This document shows, in pieces, positions 45,634 through 54,612 of a stretch of DNA of 64,000 nucleotides; positions within the stretch are counted from its first letter, which is position 1, and each line of letters begins with the position of its first letter. A program made the translations under genes and the position numbers. The stretch lies in assembly GCA_949878745.1 (NCBI GenBank), contig CATLBH010000001.1:124001-188000 (forward strand), read 5' to 3'. The stretch comes from an uncultured Ruminiclostridium sp. Lineage in GTDB: Bacteria > Bacillota > Clostridia > Oscillospirales > Ruminococcaceae. The notes under the pieces are model-generated. The model was not told the DNA's origin and searched no databases. It saw nothing but the letters and a program-made list of their open reading frames with translations.

Positions 45634-47673
45634 TCACCTCATAATCCCTTCAAGAAGCTGTTTTTTTATATAAAATTCGGGGCAGCCCATACTTCCGGGG
45701 GCGACCTCGTACTCGTCGAACACTATAACTATACGGTCAAAGGAATCTATATAGAAATTGGCGTCCGCGCTTATTTCGGTGAAAGCGTCCTCGCCTTCCG
45801 TATAGAAATCGCCTAAACCCGATTCGTTTTTCTCTTTCATTTGTCTCAGTATTTCGGCGCTTATGTGGGATATATAATCGCTTCCCTCGTCGAACAAGTC
45901 GCTTAGTTCAAGGACTTTGGCCGCGTTTTTGTCAAAAACCGTCCAGCGGCTGTAGCTTAAGGAGCCGCCCGCGTTTACGGTAACGTCGAAACGGACGATA
46001 AAATATTGTTCGTCGTCGCGGATAACGGTGTAACGCATATCCTCGGCGGCGTAGCCGTTATATTTTCGGTCGAAATAGCGCATAAACACGGCGCGTGCCT
46101 CGGCAATATAATCGGATACGGAGGCGTTGATTTCTTCCGCGCCGTTTCCCTCAAACACGGGGTACTCCATATCGATGGAGCTGTCGCCCCAGCGGAAAAA
46201 GCTTCGAAGGGGTTTTATATTCACCGACAGGAATGAAGAAGCGGCTTCGGCGGCGTCGGGGACTAAATTCAGGACGATAAGGGCGCCCACCGCGATACTT
46301 AAGAGGGAGGAAAGAGCGCGTTTGGGTACGGTTCCGACGCCGGTCTTTTTTTCCTCGTGGGCGGGTTTTTCGTAAAACATGGCGGTATGTAAGACGAATT
46401 CTCCGTTTTCCAGCTTACAACGGAGGAAGCCGTTGTATTTTTCGGCAACGCTTTTAACGGAGCGCAGGCCTATGCCGTGCTCCTCCGAAAGAGAGCGGGA
46501 AACGGGAAGGTCGTTGGCGTCGAATTCGGGTATATCGGAACAGGGGTTCTTCACGGAAATGAGAAGTCTTCGCCCGTCGGCAAGCTCGGCGGATATCTCG
46601 ATATAACGCCGTTCGGGAGGAAGATCGGAGCAGGCGTTCATTGCGTTTTCCACGGAATTGGCCAGCACCATACACACATCGTCGGCGGCAAAGGGGAGGT
46701 TATCGGGAAGAAGGAGCTTTCGCACAGTCACTTTACAGCCCGCTTTTTCCGCGCGGGCTATATATTCGGACAAAACGGCGTTTATTTCGGGATTGGGGCA
46801 ATAACTCACGTTTTCGAAGCCGTCGAGGGTGCCGTTCATTTTACCGGTATATTCAAGGACTTTTTCAAAATCGCCCTGTTTTACAAGACCTTCAATCACG
46901 GTGAGGTGGTGGCGCATATCGTGGCGGTACACTCTTCCGGCTTCCATTTTGCGCACAAGGCCGTCGTAGCCCCGCCGCTGTATTTCCATATATTCGGACA
47001 TTTTCTTTTCGGAGCGCCTGGCGCGTATAAGCTGGGCGGTGGAGTTCAGAAGTCCGGCGACTATAACGAATACCGACAGGGTGGTAATCATGGTAAAAAA
47101 CAGCACGATGACGTCGGTGGTGCTGTTGAGATAGTAAGAAATCATAAGGAAAACGGAAAGTACCGGGACGGAGAGGAGGAGTCGGTTTTTACGATGTTCC
47201 CCCACACAAAAGGAGAAGTTTTTTCTCAGGCAGGCAAAGGCGATAAAAACCAGCCCCGCCGCCGCAAGAAGAAGGATACAATTGGCGGCCGCGTAAAGGA
47301 GGACGCCTATACCGACGCCGTATTGGCTAAAAAAGCCGTGGATTATCTTATTGAGGGACTTTAAAATCAGCACGGCCAGGGTTCCCAAAGAGCACACCGC
47401 CAAGGTTTCAAATAGGCCGTAATCCGATAAAAAATATAACAGTACGGAAAAGGGGAGGTAGGCGGTGAGGGGGAGGAGGGTTAAAGCAAGGGTTTTTTCA
47501 CCGGAGAGAAAAAGAGCCGTCTGTGCTCCCACGATTAGGATTGCGGCGGCGGAGAAGGAAAGGAGTGTGGCGCGGGGAGAGAAGCGGGGCTTGAAAAGAG
47601 CCGCGCAGGTCAGTATGTAGGTGAGGAAAATTATCGTTTCGGTTATTCCGGGTTCGGCGATAAAGGTTAGCAT
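45634..47673 (-). CDS. AgrC-like GHKL histidine kinase fused to a C-terminal RsiV-like (DUF3298) domain
   Basis: 679 residues from the ATG at 47673 (AAAAAGGAG eight bases upstream). Six to seven membrane helices 1-210, then a helical linker with the phospho-acceptor His251 in YRHDMRHHLTVIEG, and the GHKL ATPase with N box (LANSVENAMNAC, 337-348) and HGIGLRSV (399-406). After the ATPase comes another membrane helix (about 453-472) and a domain at 490-676 (MEYPVFEGNGAEEINASVSDYI ... FDVTVNAGGSLSYSRWTVFD ... FDEYEVAPGSMGCPEFYI) matching the DUF3298/RsiV type, which would lie outside the cell. Single unbroken frame. A kinase with its sensor after the catalytic domain is unusual. Confidence 0.9.
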   Translation of the reverse strand: MLTFIAEPGITETIIFLTYILTCAALFKPRFSPRATLLSFSAAAILIVGAQTALFLSGEKTLALTLLPLTAYLPFSVLLYFLSDYGLFETLAVCSLGTLAVLILKSLNKIIHGFFSQYGVGIGVLLYAAANCILLLAAAGLVFIAFACLRKNFSFCVGEHRKNRLLLSVPVLSVFLMISYYLNSTTDVIVLFFTMITTLSVFVIVAGLLNSTAQLIRARRSEKKMSEYMEIQRRGYDGLVRKMEAGRVYRHDMRHHLTVIEGLVKQGDFEKVLEYTGKMNGTLDGFENVSYCPNPEINAVLSEYIARAEKAGCKVTVRKLLLPDNLPFAADDVCMVLANSVENAMNACSDLPPERRYIEISAELADGRRLLISVKNPCSDIPEFDANDLPVSRSLSEEHGIGLRSVKSVAEKYNGFLRCKLENGEFVLHTAMFYEKPAHEEKKTGVGTVPKRALSSLLSIAVGALIVLNLVPDAAEAASSFLSVNIKPLRSFFRWGDSSIDMEYPVFEGNGAEEINASVSDYIAEARAVFMRYFDRKYNGYAAEDMRYTVIRDDEQYFIVRFDVTVNAGGSLSYSRWTVFDKNAAKVLELSDLFDEGSDYISHISAEILRQMKEKNESGLGDFYTEGEDAFTEISADANFYIDSFDRIVIVFDEYEVAPGSMGCPEFYIKKQLLEGIMR

Positions 47674-48042
47674 CGGAGGCTCCTTTTTGTTAGAATCGCG
47701 GTTTTTTTGAGGGAGCATTTTATATTGGGGGCTTTTTTGGAAGCGGTTCCCCGAAACGGTTTTGACTCGTTTATTTTAAAATTCACCCCTTGCGGCGCTT
47801 AAGAGAACGGAGCAAAGCTATGTTCCCCGACGCAAACGCTTTTCGGACTTCGTCCGAAATTTTGCTCCTTCGGCGTTAAGAACAAGTTCTAAGAATTTCC
47901 CCCTCTGCGAAAAAGAATTGCATTTTTTACTTTGTGTTTACAAAAAATAAGAGGGATGGGGTTTTTTTACAGACAATAATTTAATTATAGTGATTTTTTT
48001 GCGAATTGTCAAGCGGCATTTTATTTATTTTTCCAATAATTA
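47674..48042. other. Intergenic region with an imperfect palindrome
   Basis: CTTAAGAGAACGGAGCAAA near 47799 and TTTTGCTCCTTCGGCGTTAAG near 47860 face each other around a perfect hairpin TTTCGGAC-ttc-GTCCGAAA (47842-47858). The layout recalls family A elements but the termini differ. The rest is AT-rich and holds no gene. Confidence 0.5.
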
Positions 48043-48072
48043 TTGACATAAAACCCACTTTTATAGTATAAT
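48043..48072 (+). promoter_or_regulatory. Promoter of der-plsY-gpsA
   Basis: TTGACA (48043-48048), 18-nt spacer, TATAAT (48067-48072), 44 bp before the der start codon. Confidence 0.8.
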
Positions 48073-48116
48073 AATAGCGATAAAGCGATAAAAGAAAAAG
48101 AAACGGAAATGAAAAA

Positions 48117-49436
48117 ATGAAATCAGTAGCTATAGTGGGACGACCCAACGTGGGAAAGTCCACTCTTTTCAATAAGCTTATAGGAAAACGCATGAGCATA
48201 GTCGACGATACCCCCGGCGTTACCAGGGACAGAATATACTCAAAATGCGAATGGCTGAACCGTGAGTTTATGCTGGTGGATACCGGAGGAATCGAGCCCG
48301 AGGGCGGAGACGTGATCCTCTCGGGTATGAGAGAACAGGCTCAGCTGGCTATCGACGGGGCGGACGTTATTATTTTCGTGGCGGATATAAAAACGGGAAT
48401 GACCGCTTCGGATCAGACCGTGGCGCAAATGCTCCGAAAAAGCGGGAAGCCCGTGGTGCTTTGCGTAAACAAGTGCGACGGACTGGGAGAAAATCCGCCC
48501 GAATTATACGAGTTTTATAACTTGGGACTCGGCGATCCCATAGCGGTTTCGTCGGTGCACGGCCACGGTACGGGCGATCTTCTGGACGCGGTTTTCGAAA
48601 ATATGCCCGATATTGAAGAGGAGGAAGCGGACGAGGACGAAATAAAAGTGGCGATAATCGGTAAGCCCAACGCGGGAAAATCCTCTTTGGTCAACAGGAT
48701 CGCGGGGGAAAACCGCGTTATAGTCTCGGACAAGGCGGGAACCACAAGGGACGCGGTGGACACGCCCGTGACTTGTAACGGAAAAAAATACCTTCTCATA
48801 GACACGGCGGGGATAAGAAGAAAATCCAGAGTGAACGACAATGTGGAAAAGTACAGCGTTTTAAGGGCGTATATGGCGATAGACAGAGCCGACGTGTGCG
48901 TTATCATGATCGACGCGGCGGAAGGGTTCACGGAACAGGACAGCAAGATAGCAGGCTATGCCCATGAGCAGGGGAAGGCGAGCGTTATCGCCGTAAACAA
49001 GTGGGACGCGGTGGAAAAAGACGGAAGAACAATGCAGGAATACACCAAAAAGCTGGAAACGGATTTCAGCTTTATGTCCTATGCGCCCTTCGTGTTTATC
49101 TCGGCCAAGACCGGACAGCGGACAGACAAGCTTTTCGATCTGATCGACTATACGGCGGAGCAGAACGCGCGGCGGATTTCCACCGGTAAGCTGAACGAGC
49201 TTTTAAGCTATGCCACCGCCAGGGTACAGCCCCCCTCGGACAAAGGTAAAAGGCTTAAGGTATATTATCTTACACAGCCCTCTGTCAAGCCGCCCACCTT
49301 TGTATGCTTCTGCAACAAAAAGGAGCTTTTCCATTTTTCCTATCAAAGGTATATAGAAAACCAGATACGGGAAGCCTTCGGGCTTGACGGAACGCCCATC
49401 AGAATGATTATCCGCGAGCGCGGAGAAAACGAGTAA
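48117..49436 (+). CDS. der: Ribosome biogenesis GTPase Der (EngA)
   Basis: 439 residues. Two GTPase domains in tandem, the hallmark of Der: first P-loop GRPNVGKS (residues 8-15) with DTPGVTRD and NKCD; second P-loop GKPNAGKS with DKAGTTRD, DTAGI and NKWD. C-terminal KH-like domain 355-435. Needed for 50S subunit assembly. First gene of a der-plsY-gpsA cluster typical of Firmicutes. Confidence 0.98.
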   Translation: MKSVAIVGRPNVGKSTLFNKLIGKRMSIVDDTPGVTRDRIYSKCEWLNREFMLVDTGGIEPEGGDVILSGMREQAQLAIDGADVIIFVADIKTGMTASDQTVAQMLRKSGKPVVLCVNKCDGLGENPPELYEFYNLGLGDPIAVSSVHGHGTGDLLDAVFENMPDIEEEEADEDEIKVAIIGKPNAGKSSLVNRIAGENRVIVSDKAGTTRDAVDTPVTCNGKKYLLIDTAGIRRKSRVNDNVEKYSVLRAYMAIDRADVCVIMIDAAEGFTEQDSKIAGYAHEQGKASVIAVNKWDAVEKDGRTMQEYTKKLETDFSFMSYAPFVFISAKTGQRTDKLFDLIDYTAEQNARRISTGKLNELLSYATARVQPPSDKGKRLKVYYLTQPSVKPPTFVCFCNKKELFHFSYQRYIENQIREAFGLDGTPIRMIIRERGENE

Positions 49437-49451
49437 TTTAAGAGCATTTAT

Positions 49452-49502
49452 TCATAGGATATTTCACGCGTCTTTTCGGCATATTTTGCCGCTGACTGCG
49501 TT
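49452..49502. repeat. Family A fragment A5
   Basis: CATAGGATATTTCACGCGTC, then TTTTCGGCATATTTTGCCG and TGACTGCGTT match one end of the full copies (compare 34426-34482). Only one end is left. It lies between der and plsY and would be co-transcribed with them. Confidence 0.65.
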
Positions 49503-49529
49503 AAAATCGATTGAAAGCGAGAAGGCTTT

Positions 49530-50213
49530 ATGTTGATTGTTTGCTTTATTGTAACCGCACTTCTGCCCTATCTGCTATGCGGGATAAACAGTGCGATCAT
49601 CGTTACCAAAATCAAGAGCGGAGAGGATATAAGAACGTTGGGAAGCGGGAACGCGGGACTTACCAACACCTTGCGAACACAGGGAAAGGCGGCGGCGCTA
49701 CTGGTGCTGCTGGGGGATCTGGGCAAGGGGGTACTGTCAGTTATTCTGGTGGGGGTGAGTTTTCGGCTGCTGGCGGGTATCGACCCGTGGGCGGCGGGTT
49801 GCGAATATGAATGGGTGCTGTACGCTTCGGGGGCTTCCGCCATTTTGGGACACGTCTTTCCCGTTTACTACGGATTCAAGGGGGGGAAAGGCGTTCTGGT
49901 GACGGTGGCCGTGCTTCTGGCTATCGACTGGATCCCCGCGGTAATACTTCTGGGTATATTCGGGCTTATCGTGGCCGTTTCAAAGTATGTTTCGCTGGGG
50001 AGCTGCATTGCCGCCGTTTTGTATCCGTTTACGGTGCTGGTATTCGGGATTATCGAAAAAAGCCCTTGTTATATGGGAAATTTTATTTGCAGCGGCTTAA
50101 TAGCTTTACTTATAATATTCATGCACCGCGAGAACATCAAAAGACTTATTCACCGCACGGAGAAGAAGATCGGCGAAAAAAAAGAAGCCGAAAAAAGCGG
50201 CGGGGAAAAATAA
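49530..50213 (+). CDS. plsY: Acyl-phosphate glycerol-3-phosphate acyltransferase PlsY
   Basis: 227 residues, a membrane protein with five to six helices. PlsY motifs GSGNAGLTNTLR and GHVFPVYYGFKGGKG are present. Makes lysophosphatidic acid from acyl-phosphate, the first step of phospholipid synthesis. The next gene gpsA supplies its substrate. The C-terminal tail is Lys/Glu-rich (about 25 residues). Confidence 0.96.
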   Translation: MLIVCFIVTALLPYLLCGINSAIIVTKIKSGEDIRTLGSGNAGLTNTLRTQGKAAALLVLLGDLGKGVLSVILVGVSFRLLAGIDPWAAGCEYEWVLYASGASAILGHVFPVYYGFKGGKGVLVTVAVLLAIDWIPAVILLGIFGLIVAVSKYVSLGSCIAAVLYPFTVLVFGIIEKSPCYMGNFICSGLIALLIIFMHRENIKRLIHRTEKKIGEKKEAEKSGGEK

Positions 50214-50296
50214 CCATACTTTTATAAATAACAGTTTACGGTTAAAAATTCGGGTTTTTCTGAGGATCTCCCGTGAGGAAAGGAACGATTATAAAA

Positions 50297-51298
50297 ATGG
50301 CTAACATAACGGTATTGGGCTGCGGCTTCGGAACCGCCTTGGCGGTTATGCTGAATTCCTACGGTCACAAGGTGACGGCTTGGTCAAAATATCAAAGCGA
50401 GATCGACACCATTTTAAGGGACAGGGAGCAGAAAAAGCTGCTTCCCGGGGTAAAAATTCCCGAGAGTATTAGGTTTACCGCCGATCCCGAATGTGTGAGG
50501 GGGGCGGATATCATTATCGCCGCGATTCCCTCCGCTTTTCTTAGGGACGGAATATCCAGGGTAAAGGAGTTTGTGTCCCCCGAAAGCGTTATACTGAACG
50601 TGGGTAAAGGGTTTGAAGAAAACACCTTTAACAGGCTGTCACAGGTGATTTCCGAGGAAATACCCGACAATCCAGTGGCGGTAATGGCGGGACCCTGTCA
50701 CGCCGAAGAGGTGGGGAGAGGAGTTCCCACTTCGGTGGTAGTGGCAAGCGACTTTCCCGACAAGGCGGAATATATTCAGGAAACGCTTATGAACCCGAAT
50801 TTCAGGATATACGTAAACGAGGACGTTATAGGGTGCGAAGCTGCTCCAGCCCTTAAAAATCCCGTGGCGCTGTGCTGCGGGATAGTTGAGGGAATGGGGT
50901 TGGGGGACAATACGCTGGCGGCGCTTATGACACGCGGGCTTACCGAGATAACAAGGCTTGGGGTGGCTATGGGGGCGCGCTGGGAGACCTTTACAGGTCT
51001 GGCGGGGGTAGGCGATCTTGTGGTGACCTGCACCTCCATCCATTCGAGGAACCATCGGGCGGGTATTCTCATAGGAAAAGGCGTTCCCGTGGAGGAAGCG
51101 ATAAGCCGGGTGGGAACGGTAGAGGGCTATAACTGCTGTAAGATAGTTCACTCACTCGCCAAGGCAAAGGGGGTTCCGATGCCCATAACGGACAAGCTTT
51201 ACGGGGTTTGCTTCAACGGCGAAAATCCCGAGGAAAGCGTGAAAAGCCTTATGAGCAGACCCGGAAAGAACGAAAAGGAGCAATTCTGGAATAATTAG
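50297..51298 (+). CDS. gpsA: Glycerol-3-phosphate dehydrogenase [NAD(P)+]
   Basis: 333 residues from the ATG at 50297, with AGGAAAGGA 14 bp upstream; an upstream GTG at 50273 precedes that RBS. GCGFGTALA nucleotide-binding loop, MAGPCHAEEV, the Lys in KNPVALCCGIVEGMGLGDNTLAALMTRGL and GLAGVGDLVVTCTS. Reduces dihydroxyacetone phosphate to the glycerol-3-phosphate used by PlsY. Confidence 0.97.
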   Translation: MANITVLGCGFGTALAVMLNSYGHKVTAWSKYQSEIDTILRDREQKKLLPGVKIPESIRFTADPECVRGADIIIAAIPSAFLRDGISRVKEFVSPESVILNVGKGFEENTFNRLSQVISEEIPDNPVAVMAGPCHAEEVGRGVPTSVVVASDFPDKAEYIQETLMNPNFRIYVNEDVIGCEAAPALKNPVALCCGIVEGMGLGDNTLAALMTRGLTEITRLGVAMGARWETFTGLAGVGDLVVTCTSIHSRNHRAGILIGKGVPVEEAISRVGTVEGYNCCKIVHSLAKAKGVPMPITDKLYGVCFNGENPEESVKSLMSRPGKNEKEQFWNN

Positions 51299-51387
51299 AA
51301 TATTTTTCGGTGACGTTTTAATATATTATATTGTTAAACAATCCCGTAATTGGGGTTGAAATTCAACTTTTTCAGGAGAGAATCATC

Positions 51388-52332
51388 ATGAACAAAATGA
51401 AAAAAACAACGTTGGGGATGGCGGCAATACTTGCGGCTTCGGTACTGGCAGGCTGCTCCCAAAACCAAGAAAGAGAGGAAAATTCAATGACGGAAAAAAA
51501 CGAATCGTCGGTAACGGAAACAACCACCGCCCCCACGGAGGCGGAAACGCTCGCACCGGTAACCTACCCTTGCGAATATCTTACGGAAGAGGTTCACTGC
51601 GCCTATGACGAAACCGATATTTTCGGCACCCTATATACTCCCGACAACGGAAGGGAAAAGCACCCGGCGGTGATTTTCAGCCACGGGTACAACTGTATCG
51701 GAAAGGATATGCAGGATATCGCGACTCATCTGGCGAAAAACGGCGTAATGACCTACACCTTCGACTTTTGCGGAGGGAGCACCCGTTCCGCAAGCAGCGG
51801 TGAATCGGTGGATATGAGCATAGAGACGGAGCAGGACAATCTCAGGCACGTTATAGATATGATAGCCGAGATGGACAATACGGACGAGGAGAATATCTAT
51901 CTTTACGGAGAAAGTCAGGGAGGGTTTGTGGCCGCGCTTACGGGAGCGGAAATGCCGGACAGGATCGCGGGAATGTTTTTGATTTACCCCGCATTCTGTA
52001 TAGTGGATCAATGGCTGGCGATGGATCCGGAAACCATGAAGGAGCCTTTTGACTTTATGGGGACTATGAAGCTTTCCAAAACTTTCTATGACGGGGTTCC
52101 CCGCTATGACGTGTATGAGCATATAAAGGCTTTTGATAATCCGGTTATTATTTATCAGGGGGATAAGGATCCGGTGGTTAATCTTTCTTATGCCAATAAG
52201 ATTGACGAAGCGTTTCCCGATTCGGAGCTTATAGTTGTGGAAGGAGCGGGACACGGTTTTGGGGGGAAGGATAGGATTATGGTTAGAGACGGGGTTTGCG
52301 GGTTTTTTGAGGAAAGAGGGTTAAACGGATAG
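51388..52332 (+). CDS. Alpha/beta-hydrolase lipoprotein
   Basis: 314 residues from the ATG at 51388 (CAGGAGAGAA upstream). Signal peptide with lipobox VLAGC, a Thr/Glu-rich linker to about 55, then an alpha/beta-hydrolase domain. Nucleophile Ser in GESQGG, acid Asp in YQGDKDPVV and His in GAGHGF; the oxyanion region is FSHGYNC. Probably an esterase or peptidase-like enzyme anchored on the outer membrane face. The substrate is unknown. Confidence 0.9.
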   Translation: MNKMKKTTLGMAAILAASVLAGCSQNQEREENSMTEKNESSVTETTTAPTEAETLAPVTYPCEYLTEEVHCAYDETDIFGTLYTPDNGREKHPAVIFSHGYNCIGKDMQDIATHLAKNGVMTYTFDFCGGSTRSASSGESVDMSIETEQDNLRHVIDMIAEMDNTDEENIYLYGESQGGFVAALTGAEMPDRIAGMFLIYPAFCIVDQWLAMDPETMKEPFDFMGTMKLSKTFYDGVPRYDVYEHIKAFDNPVIIYQGDKDPVVNLSYANKIDEAFPDSELIVVEGAGHGFGGKDRIMVRDGVCGFFEERGLNG

Positions 52333-52527
52333 GAATAAAGAATAAAGAAAAAGCTGCGAAGCCGCGCACTGTCCTTTTCGCTTCCTTTTCGGTCACCGAA
52401 AAGGAAGTGGGGTGTGGGGCAAAGCCCCACTGCTTCTATTAGAGTAGAAAAAACAAGTCGATAATTTGTCGCGTAAAGACAAAGGTTGGAAGCCACGAAG
52501 CGGGGCTTCGGGATAAAAAAACAAGCC

Positions 52528-52646
52528 TAATACTAATCTTTGGTCAGATTATAGACAAGAAAATGTTGACCAAAGATTAGTGTTTCGGGTGTAATCTTTA
52601 ATCATATTTCCGACTTCGTCTACAATATGATTAAAGATTAGTATAA
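52528..52646. repeat. Family B two-hairpin element, copy B4
   Basis: TAATACTAATCTTTGGTCA ... TGACCAAAGATTAGT, hinge GTTTCGGGTGT, then AATCTTTAATCATAT ... ATATGATTAAAGATT and AGTATAA. It is the reverse complement of copy B3 (18657) with only a few changes, mostly in loops. Confidence 0.8.
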
Positions 52647-52653
52647 GACATAA

Positions 52654-52692
52654 AACCCGCCAAATCTCGTTTTGAAACGGATTTGGCGGGTT
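52654..52692. terminator. GC-rich hairpin in centre of inverted repeat
   Basis: AACCCGCCAAATC (52654-52666) pairs perfectly with GATTTGGCGGGTT (52680-52692). It could end transcripts from either convergent gene, although the T-run is short (TTGTTG on plus; TTTTATG on minus). Confidence 0.5.
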
Positions 52693-52890
52693 GTTGCCTT
52701 AAGTTTTTCTTTTTTCCGAAGCGGCAGCTTCGCCCGCTTCTAACGTTTGGTTTTACGCGACAAGCTTATAAGCTTGTTTTTCTGCTCTTAACCGGTGGCA
52801 GTGGGGCTTTGCCCCACACCCTACTTCCTTTTCGGTGTCCGAAAAGGAAGCGAAAAGGACATCACGCGGCTTCGCCGCTTTTTTGTTTTT

Positions 52891-54432
52891 TTATTCCATT
52901 TTATTTTGCACCATCACATCACAAACCCAATTTTCACCCGGTTTCGCCAAAAGCCCCTTTTCTCTCATAATCCCGCACAGCGAACCGTACAACTCCAAAA
53001 ACAAATAATTGCACATCAACATCACGTCCTCTTCCAGATAAGAAGGAAAAAGCCTTTTATACCCCGCCGCATACGCCGATACAGCATTGGCATATACCTT
53101 CACCGCCTCGGAAAAAGTCTCTTCCGCCATCTCACAAAAGCGCCTGTATTCTTCAAGAGGGAATTTGGGAACGGTAACGAAAAAACCGTCCTCTCTTTTT
53201 TGTATATACCCGTTTTTGATTAAACGAGCCAAAGAATCCGCGTTTTCCGTATATCCTCTGTCCAGAATATCCTCACAGACGTTTATCTGAAGATCGTACA
53301 TCATTTTCCTATATGAAAATCCGCCGAGATAATAGGAATAGTGGCAGTAAGTGCCCCCGCTGAAATTGTTGCCCGACAGCTCCTTTCCGAATTCGCCGTT
53401 CCGTCTTGCGCCGGTACTTCCGAAATAGAGCCAGCGATTTCCGTCATAGCGGAGTCTATAGCCCTCGGACTTTATGGGATTGTGCTTTTTGTTCAGCGCC
53501 TCCAGCGCCATTATACCGTAAAGATAAGTAAGCTCGTCCTTCGATTTTTCCGCGGTATAAATGTTCAGATTTTCGACGCGATCCGCAAGCGCTTTCATCG
53601 CTTCGGCAAAAGGCTCCGCGGCTTTTTCCAGCAGCTTCTTTCCGTCCTCGTAATATTTGTCGGTTTTTTCGGAAAATATCATAAATTCGGTTCTGTACTT
53701 ACCCTTGGACACCTCAGAAACGGCCTCGCGGGAGAGAAGATTGTTTATCCTGTCTTCCACGTAATAAGCGGGCACTCCGCAAAGGGAGGCGAGTTCTTCA
53801 ACGGTTTGGGGCTTTTCGTAGCAGTGATATAAAATATTCTGCGAAAGGGCGTCGTCAATATATGCCGTAGGGTAGGGAATGTCCTCCCCGTTGTAATTTC
53901 CCTCTCCGCCTATCGAAAGAGAAAGCTTTACGGGCTTTAATGCTGTAATTTCCATTGTTTCACACTCCTTTTTGAGCTTTTTTCTCGCTTCGGTAAGCCG
54001 CCACTTTACCGTACCTTCGGGTATGCCCAGCTTTTCCGAAACGGCTTTTGTCGAAAGACCTTCGTAATAACGGAGAATGATAATGTCACGATACATCGCG
54101 GAAAGCATCGCTATCTTTGCCCTCAGAAAACCGTACAATTCCTCGTTTTCATCAAAATAACAATCTTCATACAACAAATCGTCGGGCATATCGTAGGAAT
54201 ACATCGCGCGCTGTTTTCCCAGCTTACGCCTGAAGCTTCGGGTTACGTTCGCCGCTATTCCCCAAAACCAAGGCTCGAACTTGTTTTCGTCCCTCAGCTT
54301 CGGGAGTTCCCGTATGGCGGTAAAAAGTATCTCCTGAGACAGCTCGTCCGCCTCGTCGCGGGAGTATGTGCGGTTCACCGCGTAACCGTAAACCTTTTCC
54401 ACGTATTTTTCCATGATTTTTGCGTCCATCAT
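52891..54432 (-). CDS. ECF-type sigma factor with long C-terminal extension
   Basis: 513 residues from an ATG at 54432 (AAAGGAAAG upstream). Sigma region 2 about 5-70 (DEADELSQEILFTAIREL, FEPWFWGIAANVTRSFRRK) and region 4 about 105-155 (YRDIIILRYYEGLSTKAVSEKLGIPEGTVKWRLTEARKKL). The following ~350 residues are not part of a sigma factor. They start with a winged-helix-like segment (KPQTVEELASLCGVPAYYVEDRINNLLSREAVSEVSKGKYRTEFMIF) and contain another (LARLIKNGYIQKREDGFFVTVPKF). The extension could sense a signal and replace an anti-sigma factor. It is divergent from a large unknown gene that may be its target. Confidence 0.88.
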   Translation of the reverse strand: MMDAKIMEKYVEKVYGYAVNRTYSRDEADELSQEILFTAIRELPKLRDENKFEPWFWGIAANVTRSFRRKLGKQRAMYSYDMPDDLLYEDCYFDENEELYGFLRAKIAMLSAMYRDIIILRYYEGLSTKAVSEKLGIPEGTVKWRLTEARKKLKKECETMEITALKPVKLSLSIGGEGNYNGEDIPYPTAYIDDALSQNILYHCYEKPQTVEELASLCGVPAYYVEDRINNLLSREAVSEVSKGKYRTEFMIFSEKTDKYYEDGKKLLEKAAEPFAEAMKALADRVENLNIYTAEKSKDELTYLYGIMALEALNKKHNPIKSEGYRLRYDGNRWLYFGSTGARRNGEFGKELSGNNFSGGTYCHYSYYLGGFSYRKMMYDLQINVCEDILDRGYTENADSLARLIKNGYIQKREDGFFVTVPKFPLEEYRRFCEMAEETFSEAVKVYANAVSAYAAGYKRLFPSYLEEDVMLMCNYLFLELYGSLCGIMREKGLLAKPGENWVCDVMVQNKME

Positions 54433-54454
54433 TCTCACTTTCCTTTCCGTCTTT

Positions 54455-54467
54455 CACTTATAAAGTG
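54455..54467. promoter_or_regulatory. Short palindrome in sigma factor promoter region
   Basis: CACTTATAAAGTG, overlapping TTTTTGACACTTTATAAGTG on the minus strand, just upstream of the sigma gene RBS. TTGACA could be its -35. The role as an autoregulatory site is a guess. Confidence 0.35.
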
Positions 54468-54612
54468 TCAAAAAAGATGCGTTCGCTTGGAGGAAGAAAA
54501 AAATATTTAAAAAATTTTTTAAAAACTAAAGTTTAATAAGCTTTTGCCGATATAATATTTAGATTAAAATATTGTTTTATATTAAAATACTTGTTGCTTT
54601 AAGGAGGAGTTT

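Larger units (their letters stand above)
52346..52884. repeat. Long inverted repeat (about 180-bp arms) enclosing a family B element
   Basis: Left arm about 52346-52525, right arm about 52700-52884. They share, in opposite orientation, GCGAAGCCGCG, TGTCCTTTTCGCTTCC, TTTTCGG, CACCGAAAAGGAAGT, GGGTGTGGGGCAAAGCCCCA, CTGC and TTGTCGCGTAAA. Each arm also contains small hairpins (GGGGCAAAGCCCC). The centre holds family B copy B4 and a GC-rich hairpin. It fills the gap between two convergent genes and has no coding potential. Confidence 0.8.

Noticed and set aside
46477..47364. 295-codon plus-strand frame
   Set aside because: Antisense to the kinase gene, which has clear motifs and an RBS.
44910..47673. 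An agr-type quorum-sensing locus with AgrB/AgrD
   Set aside because: No AgrB-like protease and no short precursor peptide gene was seen on either side of the kinase and regulator.
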